Below, piece by piece: positions 1 through 11,600 of a stretch of 64,000 bases of DNA. Under the pieces are notes generated by a model. It searched no databases. It had not been told where the DNA came from and was given only the letters and a program-made list of their open reading frames with translations. Source of the DNA: Cinnamomum chago (Eukaryota > Streptophyta > Magnoliopsida > Laurales > Lauraceae). The stretch is taken from NCBI GenBank assembly GCA_038049695.1, contig CP142452.1, positions 76,969,501-77,033,500 on the forward strand, read 5' to 3'. Every line of letters starts with the position of its first letter. The first letter of the stretch is position 1. The translations under genes and the position numbers were made by a program.

Positions 1-420
1 GATGGTTTTGGGAATATCATCTAGAACTCTTGTTCCAGAGGCAAATAAAAGGAATGCATGTGGATATTGAAGATCGGAGTGACGTCCACGAGGCTCAATA
101 TTGTGGCAAACGAATGTGTTAAGCAGTCGGTGATCAAAAGTCAAACCGGAGATCATCAGCAACGAGGAATTCCATTCAGTTGGCTCACGACAAAACTCAG
201 TAGCCACTTCATTCTTGTGATATTCAATATTTTTAGGATCAGGAAACGGATAGTAATGGTTCATTGGTCTAGGGATTTGAAGCAAATCGTCAATTTTATC
301 AGCCGTGACAGTAATGATCTTTCCCCTAACATATGTTTGAAAACCATCTTGAGTAACATCCAACATATTGCAGTAGAATTCTCTTACCCAATTTTCGAAA
401 ACCTCGTCTCTCATGTCCAT
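1..420 (-). CDS. Partial ORF, putative plant transposon protein domain (PF20167-like)
   Basis: The minus-strand frame is open from a TAA at 478-480 to the window edge, and the first ATG is at 420-418 (140 residues visible). The protein has the pattern VREFYCNM followed by YVRGKIITV about 14 residues later. This fits the conserved start of the 'putative plant transposon protein' domain found in many plant retroelement ORFs; the family call is from memory of that pattern, not a search. It sits about 365 bp inside the LTR, where gag is expected. No stop or frameshift is visible in the part present, but the C-terminus is missing. A host gene is unlikely given the LTR and primer site beside it. 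Confidence 0.55.
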   Translation of the reverse strand, partial: MDMRDEVFENWVREFYCNMLDVTQDGFQTYVRGKIITVTADKIDDLLQIPRPMNHYYPFPDPKNIEYHKNEVATEFCREPTEWNSSLLMISGLTFDHRLLNTFVCHNIEPRGRHSDLQYPHAFLLFASGTRVLDDIPKTI

Positions 421-786
421 GAAAACTAGTAAATTGTTGTGACTAATCCATCTGAAGAAGTCTTTTATCCCTAGATTTTAAAGTTGCCTGCATAAAAATA
501 TCATACTTGACATGTTCTTCCTCTGATACAATTGTTTCAATTTATCCCTCCAATAAAACCTTGGTCGTGGTTCCTTTGGAGATATACAACTTCAATGGCA
601 AGAAAAATATCAGTCATCGCCGGTTCATCTTTTTTCTTAGTTTCGAATTTATTTTCTGTACTAGATAGTTTGAACCATTGAACTTCGATATCTCAAACCT
701 AGTCGTAGCCAGCAAAAGATGAAACAATGCAATACAACAAACAGATTTAGTGCAAAGCAAACACATAACACTGCTCTAATACCAAT
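1..786 (-). mobile_element. Internal region (5' part) of an LTR retrotransposon, cut by window edge
   Basis: This stretch lies just inside the LTR at 787-1377 and reads toward the window start. Directly next to the LTR (786 down to 773, minus strand) is ATTGGTATTAGAGC, one change from the common tRNA-iMet primer-binding core TGGTATCAGAGC. The segment holds a non-coding leader and then the open frame described separately. The rest of the element, including its second LTR, lies outside the window, so completeness cannot be judged. Confidence 0.65.
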
Positions 787-1377
787 TGTTGTGAAAATTT
801 ACGCAGTAAAAACACACAAGATTCAAAATAAATGACAAGAAAAGAAAATAAATCTAAAGAAAGAGACACAGATTTATTTATGTCAGTTCAACTAGTTTCC
901 TACATCAACAGGGCAACAATTTAGGCTTTCTTCTTCACTGATAATAAGAGAACATTACAAGTGTGTTTTTTTTTTTTTTTGGGTCTCTCTCTCACAGGTA
1001 CAGCACTAGCACTCTCAAAATCTCTAGAATTTCAAGAGCATTCATTCTACAATGATGCGCATGCTCTCTTCAAGCTCTCACACACTATAGGGTTCTTTAC
1101 ATATATAGGTCAGATCAACAATTAGAAAGTCTCACTCCTAATACAACTTAAACGCTAATGCCAAAATAGAAAGTCCTAATTAAAAAGAAACTTGCCTTTA
1201 CTACAAAATAGAAAGCCAGCTCAAAAATTTTATAATAAAAAGAATATTTCCATAACTTGAGTGGCTAGGCTTGGCATGGAGAATATTCGGCCGAAAAAGG
1301 CTAGAATAGAAATGACTACGTTTTTACTTTCTGGTTATGAACCTTCAGTGTGCAAACATAATGTAAAATTCCCCACA
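787..1377 (-). repeat. LTR (591 bp) of the minus-strand retrotransposon
   Basis: On the plus strand the block starts TGTTGTG and ends CCCCACA, giving TG...CA ends. The primer-binding site abuts its left side, so this is the 5' LTR of an element reading leftward. The flank at 1378-1382 is TTGTT, the presumed half of a target-site duplication whose partner lies outside the window. The interior is AT-rich with a T-tract at 967-980. The outer boundary is inferred from the CA end alone. Confidence 0.6.
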
Positions 1378-1382
1378 TTGTT

Positions 1383-3893
1383 TCCTGTAGAAATATAAAA
1401 TGGTTATACTTCGAATGAAACATGGTTTAGGAGAACTTCTAAAATTTCAACAAGTTAGCTATGTCATATACACATACTATGCATCCCGGGGTAAGCTTTG
1501 CTTGCATGGGGCAATCTGAGTGTTGGATTGAGAGAGAAAAGAGTCCACCAATGTAGAGAAAATTAAAATAGAATAAAACATGAGCGCGCACACAAACATG
1601 TACAATGCTTGTCACAGGAGTTATATTTGGCTATTTGCATGAATGGCAATTTTCAACCAGACCGACACAGCCAACTCATTCAAATGGTATTCAGGTTGTT
1701 CATTCTTACTTTTTGGGCTGGTTACCTTTTTGAGTTGGCATTTCTCAACGCTTGCCATTCATGATTCACCAGATCGACGTGTATGTGACCCAGAAATCCA
1801 ACTAATAGCACAGTCACATCTCACCTGCCAACCTAACCCCAGGACTAACTTTCAGCTCTCAACTAGCAGGCCGGAAAATCCTACCCTGAGATAAGGGGAT
1901 CAGGGTTGGACCAGTTTTTTTTTTTTTTTTTTCTTTTTTTTTTTTATTTGTTTTGCAAACCTTCCAGTTTGAGGGTCAAGCTTGGACATTAAATAAGTAC
2001 ATCAACAGCCCCATTCACCCAAGCACATTTGACTTGGACTGATAATTGAAGCTTATGAATCAGCTTAACGTTTTTTTTTAGCGGTCCCGTCACAAGAAAG
2101 GCTTGACCATATAACTTAAGTCGACACTCAATACTTAGCAATAGCATTATTTGAATTTAAATAATAATTTTCTTATTTTGAGGCCTACAGCCCTACGTTA
2201 GCCCTAATCCCACCTTGACCTTCAATGGTTCCGGCTTTAGATAGTCCAGGCACTCTTAACGGCTTGGCCTAGCCCTACATGTATTGAGGGCAGGTGAGGA
2301 CAACCTGAGTGCCCTTTGACAAGGCCGTTTCAGAACCTAGGCTCAACTGAACCCTACATATTGCCCTCCACCTTAGTTTGCAGTGAGCAAAGAGTCAAAC
2401 GACCCTACTTTTAAGGATCTGAATATCCTGTTTGGACCAAACAGGTGATCTGGATTCTACTTTCAAGGATCAAAACGGGTTCTTGGTGTGCAAAAAACCA
2501 GGATCCTCTTCCTCTTTTTTCTTTTTTTCTTTTTTTTTTTTTTTGCATTAAAATAATCCAGGACCTGAAAAAACACTTTCCATAAAATCATTCCCAGTCC
2601 CAGCAAATGTAATCTGAAAAAGGAAAAAAAAAAAAAAAACATTTCCACAATTAGTTTTTTTAGACTACATTTATCTGTATAACTGGAGGACGCTTGAAAC
2701 AGGGAAATTATTAGGCCGAAGGATGGCTAAATTCAAATTTGCTTTGCAAATGGTGAAGCTGATTTTTATTGAAAGGGTGACCAACAATTCACCATCAAAG
2801 ATGGATCTCACACCTCAATTCTCTGTTTTTTTTAGTATTCACGTTTCATTGCTGTCTGGTCAAGACTTGGAACTTATAAAAGCTGAAACTGAAAAGTTTT
2901 AGATAGACAGCATGCTACCACTTAAAAAGAGGAGATAATTGATTTTGATTTAAATCATGTGGTCACTAACAGTAGCTTGCATTTGATTTGCTAAACAAGA
3001 AAGCAAAAAACAAGAAACTCTAAATTCCCAGTTTAACTGGCTTAAGATGTGGTCAAAGGGCATCGTTACTCCCAAAAAAAAAAAAAAATAGATGTGTCCA
3101 TCAAAACCAATCATAAATAAAACTAGACTCCACAAATCACCTAATTAGTAACACGTGAGTGGACCCTTGTTAGCCAATAGCCCCCTTTCAATGACCAGGT
3201 CCGGTGGCTCCAATCTTTGGCCACCCTAAATATGTACCCAACTCTGACATGCATTATGATGGCCCCTTCACATGGCCCATTTCATGTGGCAGTCTCAAAA
3301 TTCAAATTTGAGGATTGCATCCCAGTGCACGTGGCTATGACAACAAGAACTTCTTGCAAAGCAAATACTCAGAGTTCTAAGTGAGACAACAGGACCAACC
3401 TCAATTAAGGCTATGATGATAAATAAAGAACCCAACCAGACAAGAAAACCCAAATAATTTTTTGCCAAAAAGGCCCGGGCGGAAACCCAAAAAATGCCTC
3501 TATTCACATTAGAGATTAGAGAAGAAGATGTCTGTAATTTATCCATAAACCAAACAACCCGGGAAAAAGAAACATGCTTAACACTATAATAACATGCCTG
3601 TTTCGCTCATAAAAGAGACACATCAAACAGAGACGCGGAAGAAAAAAACAAGGGGAAAGAAAGCCTTTGTCCCTCTCTAAACCCCTAATGCATGAGTCAT
3701 ATGCACCATTACATTCTTGTGCTTAATCCATTGTTCTTTTCCCCATAATGATGTATAAATACCATTTTGTTACACAGCCAAACAAGACAAGCAACTGTTC
3801 AATTCCAAATGCACAGGGCCTACAGAGAGCTGAGAAAACAACAAAAGAATGAAGGAAAAACCTCTTTCCATTGGTGTAGTAAATATGTAAGCC
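1383..3893. other. Intergenic DNA and 3' flank of the Lunapark gene
   Basis: No gene is supported here. The stretch has several long T or A tracts (near 1915-1945, 2515-2545 and 3074-3088). The last few hundred bases before 3893 must include the 3'UTR of the minus-strand Lunapark gene, but I could not place a clear AATAAA. Confidence 0.5.
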
Positions 3894-6337
3894 CTAAGTA
3901 GCAGGGCCACTGGGATCTTTTCCTTCTTCGGTGCTCTTCTCAACCATCTTAATGAGAGCACTGGGTTCTTTTGCTTCTTCGGCGCTCTTTTCAACCATCT
4001 CAATGAGAGGAGACGGTAGTTCGCTTCTGACTTCAGAGTCACCGGCAGCAGCGCTGTTAACATCACCTTGGGCTGAAGTTGGTGAGCCTGCTTTTCCAGA
4101 AATTGAACTTGAGCCCTGGCCTTCCAATTGCCGTGATCGGTTGAGTACATGACAGTGCGGGCAGTAGTAAGTTACATATGGGAAATCCTCCTTCCTTGCC
4201 AGGCCTGCACATAAAGAAGTCAAATGGAATTACTACCAAAACTACCAATTCCACTGTGGATGTAGTTCAAGAGAGGATACTATTCCAGACAGAAGTAAAA
4301 GCGATTATAACATTTCAATTATATTTAACTAAGCTTACCATTGTGCATATGGCAGTTGCCACATATAAGGGCATAACACTGTGCCGGATCCTCACCCACA
4401 AGCAGGGCGGCAATACGAGCGAAAAATCCCCCATCACTACGGCCAGAACTTTGATCGTGTTCAACAATTGTCCGATGCTGGGCATGAGCCTCTGGGCTCT
4501 CAGCTCCATAATCATGGGGCATTTCCTGGACAAATTGCTGTGGGGAAGGGCTACTCCCTCCACTGCTAGTTCCAGTTAGATGCTGTTTCCGATTTCGGAG
4601 GCCACTAGATTGCACCAACTCTATATCATTGCTCTTCCCCTGTGGCGCATTAAGTTTAGATTCATCTCCCAAGTATACCTTCAGGCCTGAATCTGCACCC
4701 AATTTTGATGCCAGAACACTGGCTGCAGCTGCCTTTGCTGCAGGGTCAGGATCATATCTCTGGAACAAACATGCCTACAATAAGTACACTGCAGAAAAGG
4801 AAAAAAAAAAAAAGGGTGACAAAAAAGGAAGTACTTGCAATGACAGAGTGCAAATACATGAAGCCCAGACTGGATAAACTCAATACAAGATAAGAGTCGA
4901 GCATCCAATTGTAACAAATCCAGCTTGGGTATCTGACAAACGCATCCATGTGGGCAAACATCATATGCAGAACATTATAGCATCAGTTTACTACCTGGAT
5001 AAGTTGTTGTGTTATATAGTAGTTTGTTCTCTCTTTCAGCTCATCAATTTTTGCTTGCCTTTCAGCACGCAACCTTTCAAGTGTTTTCTGGTCCTTGCGA
5101 TCCCCTACCATTAAATAAGATAAAACATAAGATTTCATATTTGCCAAAACACATTACTATCGATATGAAGTAAATATTACCTAATGAACAATATATTTGG
5201 ATAAAAAGGATCAAATTATTGGCCCACACTTATCAAGCACATGGCACATGCCACAAGAGGCTAGATAATTGAGGTGTATCAGATCTATGAGCGTGTATAA
5301 AGATAATATCAGCTGATATGAAAATTCAAGGGAAACAACAATCAGCCAACACACTCACTCTATGTTGTCTTGATCCTTTTACGGCACTGATTTTCAACAA
5401 ATGTGAGGAACACTTCTTGTGTTCTCTCAGAAAGAAAAGGGGGGAAACTTGATAAGGTAACCAAAACCCCCAAAATACAGCAGATACTTTGGATGTTTCC
5501 AAATAGAAATCAGTTGTAAACGACAAGTTCGGAGATTAGATTTGCTCCTACTAGCATCATTTGAGAGTTTTGGTGTGTTTTAGGTTTTTTTAAATGTTTC
5601 TCAGGTTAATTGCTTCCTTAGGGGCACTGTCGCAAGTATCATTCCAGGGAAATTATTTTCCTGGAGAATGTTGAGAAATTTCCAAAATTAGAGGCTTTAT
5701 CGGGGAAATTGTTGCATAAACGATTAAAAATAATAGATAGACACAGATAAATATAAAACACCTGTAAAAGATTTTTTCTATAGATTTTTCCTAATTTTTT
5801 CCCATTATCGTTCTGATTTTCTCACAATATTTCCAATTTTGGAAATATTTTGAAAATAACGTAATATTATCTTGAAAATACCATTTGAAGCAATTGTTGT
5901 GATATTTTAAATATATCGCCAATATCTCTTATAATGCTTTGTGGCTCTTCTTTTTCCTTGTCTTTTTTTTATTCATAACTTCACTGAAAAACAAAAAAAA
6001 AAAACCCTACAATAGGAGATCTTTACTGACAAAGATAAAAATAAAGCACGAGGGAATCGACAAAAGGGCAGGGGGATGGAAAGCCCACAATTCAGAACAA
6101 AATAAACAGAAGAGAGGTTTCAGTAAAATGGAACACCGGATCAAAATAAACCTACAGCCCAGATTCAGACCTCCACCAGTTTTGAACATTTTTAGCACGA
6201 GTAGTATTAAGAGCGATTTCAATATTTTGTGTTGTGTGTTTTCAGAATCTCTTCAAATCATGATGACGATTGTATGTCGGTTTTGTTTGGGCCTTGATTT
6301 ACCCACTTTTAATCAGTAATTAAATCTCTCAAGCAGG

Positions 6338-6384
<47 letters not shown>

Positions 6385-8631
6385 TCAAACTCATCTAAAA
6401 CCGTGTTGCCCAAAACCAAACGATTCAGCTAGACAATGCTACCCTTATTGCTTCAATGGGAATGGGGATGTGGAAAAACAGAGATAGAAAGATTTTTTGG
6501 GAATAAGGCTCTCCTTGGTCATGTCTTGGAAATCCAGGCCCCTTTGCTGCTGTGAACAAGGATGAAAATGGAATCTAGGCTGACTGGGAATGCAGATTTC
6601 AATGAGGCAGTAATTTTGGAAACTAAGGATAAGCACTATTCATGAAGGTCCGTATGAGCTAGCATCAGGAAAAGGTGATTCAAGAAATGCTAGCACTTGG
6701 GCAAGTGACGGCCACAGCGCCTTGGCTATTCTTATACATACAAAATCATATCAAAGACTTGTCAAGAGTAACAAATAGCACATTTTCCCATGTTCTAAGA
6801 GAAGTTAGTGTTGCAATAGACAATTTGGTTAAATAAGTGTGGAGGGGAGGTCATATTGCTTATAAATGAATCAGTTGCTAAGCCCTAAAATTCTTGTATA
6901 CTCTAGGTCTCTCATCCTGTCAATGGCTGTCAATCATGTAAATTTTCCGTTTCTATAATAAATTCTAATTATCTCTAGACTAGGGTTGCAAACGGATAAT
7001 CGGATAAACGGGTTTGGAGCCTAAGTTTGGTTACGATTAAAATTCAGTTCTGGGTCGGGATCCTATTTTCTAGGGTCTCGTAAATGACTGGGTCCGGTTC
7101 CAGGTCCATGCATGTTCCAACCCAAATATCCAGAACAGACCCATATGCATAGCTCTCTCTCCACTTTGAAAAACAACTCAAATTTCCCGCCCTCATGTAC
7201 TGTTTAAAATAGGAAGTAGCATGCTTTTTACATACTTTATTAAAACAAGCAAAGCCACTTCTCTGCTTTCTTGCCAAAAAGCATTCTCGTAGACTGTCCC
7301 TTTGCAGGCTACTCAGTCACTAGCCCCATAACCTTCCACACCTACCCTCCCTCTCATTGAGTCATTTTCAATCCTCACCAGAGCCAATACCGTTCTTCTC
7401 AAAACCCTACTAACAGGATGATCTCTTCTGCAGCTGCAGCCTTATGGTGATCTGATTCTTCCATGGCATTTCAAAATCCTAGGACCAAGACAAATACCAT
7501 TCAGCAAGATGTCCCCCACTAAGAGCTTTGCAGCTGCATGTGATTATAAATAAGCTGGGATTGCCCCATCTTATGTTAAATCTCCTTTTTGAAGACCAAC
7601 CATCTCTCCCCGAGTTCACATTTCAGTGGAGTCCCATCTGATCTCTTTTTTTCAAAGTTGATTTCTAGGGTTTCTTATTGTTATCAATCAGAAATTAGGT
7701 TATCTCCCTCTTCTCTCTCCCTCATCACTAAATCTCTATTCTCTTTCATTTGTTTTTTTGAAAACCCTTGGATCAAAAACCCAATTAATCATGGTTCCGG
7801 AACCGGAACCAATTGGTGAAGTCGGAACCAGTTCTGGATCCAATCTGATAGGTTCTGGTCCCAGTTCGGGATCCTTTCTTTCGAAAGCAGATCGGGATAC
7901 AACATAGTTCCAAACCAGACCGGACCCGTATGCAACCCTACTCTAGACAAATAATAACAATAATAATAATAATAACAACAACAACTAGCATTAAATCCCG
8001 TGCGATGCACGGATTATTGTCATTCAAATTAAATAAAAAATTAAAATCAATACCCAAATTAAATAGTATTACAATCTTTAATAATTAAATAATAATTTAT
8101 GGGAAAACCCTTTAAATCTCCTTGTAAAAAGGCATAGGGTCCAGATTTCAAATTTTGGAACTGGAGAATCAAACTTGGTTTAGCGGCTTTTGTCAATTGG
8201 TACATTTGATTAGAGCATACAATGTAGCAATACAACTTCTACCAATTAAAATATTTGTATACATGTTTTCCACATCTGAGACATCAAGGAAGCAAAAGCA
8301 ACTTCATTTTAGCGTTTGAACAATCAACAATTGTATTATTGAGTGAAATCGAAATGCTAAACCCAATATTCAAAATTCTCTAAGGGTACAATCGACAGTT
8401 TGCTTGATCCCTCCAAAATTAGTCCACAACATATAATTAAAAAAAAAAAAATCAAAGGAACAGCGAGGTGTGGAACTAATTCTGAGAAGGATGTTGAAAA
8501 TCTTTAAATTCACCTTTTAGTATATGATTGACCTAAGTTGAGTTAAGACTTTTGAAATTGTTGGACTTCTCAGCTTATAGTTGTTTGACCCTTTTGCCTA
8601 TTCATAATATATACATTTGCCTCTTGGCGGA

Positions 8632-8668
<37 letters not shown>

Positions 8669-11600
8669 ATACATGTGAATCTAATTAAACTATATCAAGT
8701 TATTATATGCCCACAGTAATCAAAATGTTAATACTCTATCCTATTTAGATGCCTGCAAATGACTATGAATACAACATAAGAAGAAAAACATTATAATAAT
8801 GTTATCTTGTCACCCCCAAAAAAATTATGAAAAAAAAAAAAAAAAACTGTATAAACCACAAATTAAATAAAGACTAGTCTAATAATATCAATTTCATGCA
8901 CAAAGCAGGCCACCAGAACACATTAATCATTACACATTCTTTATTCAAATAACTGGAGAACCATGTCTAGGATTCTACCCAATTGCAAAATTTGCATTTA
9001 ATTAATAGACTGAAAAACATACATCTTGAAGTCAAAGTGCCGAATGATGAATGATAAAACCCCATTTGACTTTGCAAGGAAAGAAGGAGAGAAGCTATCA
9101 GGTCCGAAGTGGTATGAGATGGATTGATCACTTGGCTTTTTAGGAGAATCGATAATTTAAAGAGGAGAACAAAAGAAGCTATCTCTTGGTACTTATTGAA
9201 ACACACAGGATAGAATGTCCTCTGGCAGCTTTAAACTTTGTTTGTGGCTGAGAACTCAACAGTTTGGATTATATCCATCGAATTCACAATCCAACAAACC
9301 TCTGCTGCCTCATTTCAATGATCTCGATCGGTCTTACAAAACTATAAAATCCAGTGAATGTCAAATAGAGAATTACATGTGAAACTATAGTAAACTAATA
9401 ATATTGGGACATTGTGCCACTTAGATCTCATGACAGAAATCAATGTAAAGTGACAGTAAAATGATAATATATCGACCGAGAATCCTACTTTCTGTTTTAA
9501 AAGAAGAGAAAGATGTAGTAGGATGGATGCCAAAATGAAGTGATGGAGAAAGAGGAGTTCCTTTGTTGGGGCAGAGAAAATGAAAGAAATGGCAGGGAGG
9601 ATTAGCCAGGGATTCATGAGTGACACAGGGATTTTGAGATGACAAAGGGAGTTTTGATTTTTTTCAGGGATGAAAGGAGTTATGGAGTGGGGAGAATAGT
9701 AAATGAAAGAGGCGTTTCGTTCTCTTTTTTTTTTTTTTTTGATGAAAGGAAGTGTCGTTTTTAGGATAGATGCACATGCTGACATGGCTCAATGAGAGTT
9801 TGAGAATGTAGAGTTATTTTCTAACCGTTATTTAGCTTTTAAGAAGAAGAATAACAAAAAGCCTTTATAAAAACGGTATATATATGAAACGGGTAAGGTA
9901 TAAGAGTCACCAGAAAAAAAATTAACATGCTTCTTATGCAAATTTCCCAGTGTCTCAGAATCTAAAAATACTCATCAACAATCCAAAGATAATTAGTAAG
10001 CGTTCTCAACAATCCAACATGTTTCTCATGCTTAGTAAACGTGAACACTAGCCTTATTTTATTTTAATGGATGAACACTAGCAATTGAAAATCATAAAGA
10101 TAATAATCATAACTTACTCTTTTTTTGTTTTGAACACTAACAATAACCATTATATATTTTTTATTTTGAATGATAACAATAATGTGGAGGTGTAGCAGAG
10201 ATGAGAATATTGATGTGGATGTGTGGTAAAACTAGGAAGGATAAAATTAAAAAATGAGAGCTTTCGAGACTATTAAGGAGTGGCATCAATAGGTGATAAA
10301 ATAAGAGAAACTCGTTTAAAATGGTTTCGACAGGTTCAATATAAGCCTGCAACAGCACTAATAAGAAAAAAATTTGCTATGCAAGTCCATGGCTTACCAA
10401 GAGGAAGGGATAGGCTGAAGAAGACGTGGATGGAAGTAATAAAAATATATCTGAAGAAGTGCAGCCTAAGGATTTCGCTCAGGATAGATTGCAATAGAGA
10501 AACAGAATTCATGTAGCCGGCCTAACATAGCTGGGGCAAGGCTTTGATGATGATGATGAATAATGATAACAATAGTATAATAATAATATATATATATATT
10601 AATGGTAATACCGAGGACCTTCCAATCCATGGGATCTTGTCAATCAATTTTATCAAAGGAAGCTACTCAACAAAAGTTCGCTCAGCTTCTAAGGAAAAAG
10701 TTCGATCATAGAGAGGAAGATTAAAAAAATGCTCAGGTTTAGAGTTTAGGTACTTACGCATCCCCGTGTAGTTTACAAGTGCTGTATATGTAAAAACAGA
10801 AAAAGCAGGTAACAGAAACATAGGCATAACTCGGACTGCTCTCATTTTCCAGTCCAAATCCAGTGATCTAGTTGTCATGATTGCATAACCAACTGCAACA
10901 ACCTGAAGAATATACTGAGTTAATACCAGCCTCAAGTAAAATAATAATAATAATAATAATAACAACTGACTGGCTTTTTGGTTCTAGAACTACTAAAGAT
11001 CAAACAACTTCTAAAATCAATGAAAATTAATCACAAAATTAGTCCAATCCAAATAAATACCAAGGTTCAAGAGAAATATCAAATATCTGACATTTTTGTA
11101 GAGCAACGGAATGTAAGCATGTGAAAATCAACTTACCATAATACAACTCTATACCCAACCTTTCAAATAACTCTAATCATTCCAATGAAAACTTATAGTA
11201 TACATTGAAGTTCACAATTTAAACGCCAGCCAGCCTGATCAGTGGCTTTCTAAACTTTGTGACAGTTTTCAAATCACTTGTTAATTTACAGGTCATCTGC
11301 CTGGAGTTCTATTTCTGGTTCAGAGATATTCCATTGAAAAAGCCAAAGTCACCTCAACAAACTGATATCTGGGAGGTCCCAAAAGCACCACTGCGGTATG
11401 GAATATAATTTAAACACATTACAAATTGGTTTAATTTTCTTTCAGGTGACACAAACAACTACCCTGATACTCCGTAGTTGATGCATTCCAGGCCAGTTTA
11501 ACTCCAAACAATAACATCCATCTAAAAACTTTGCGCCCTACCCTTTTCAACAGAAATATTTTACAGGGAGAATATGACACTCTCAGTAGCAATGATAAAA

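Larger units (their letters stand above)
5105..10757 (-). other. LNP intron of 5.65 kb filled with transposon insertions
   Basis: This intron separates the membrane-segment exon from the coiled-coil exon. The donor is GTAAGTA at 10757 and the acceptor TAG at 5107-5105. It carries a (GA)n run, a complete hAT-type element, a Helitron 3' end, a (TA)n run and a truncated RTE LINE, all annotated separately. The remainder is AT-rich DNA without a supported gene; ORFs there have no recognisable protein. Confidence 0.85.

Noticed and set aside
3770..4579. Other ORFs overlapping the LNP 3' exons on both strands
   Set aside because: Only the spliced minus-strand reading gives the conserved Lunapark motifs; the rest are frame shadows or run into introns.
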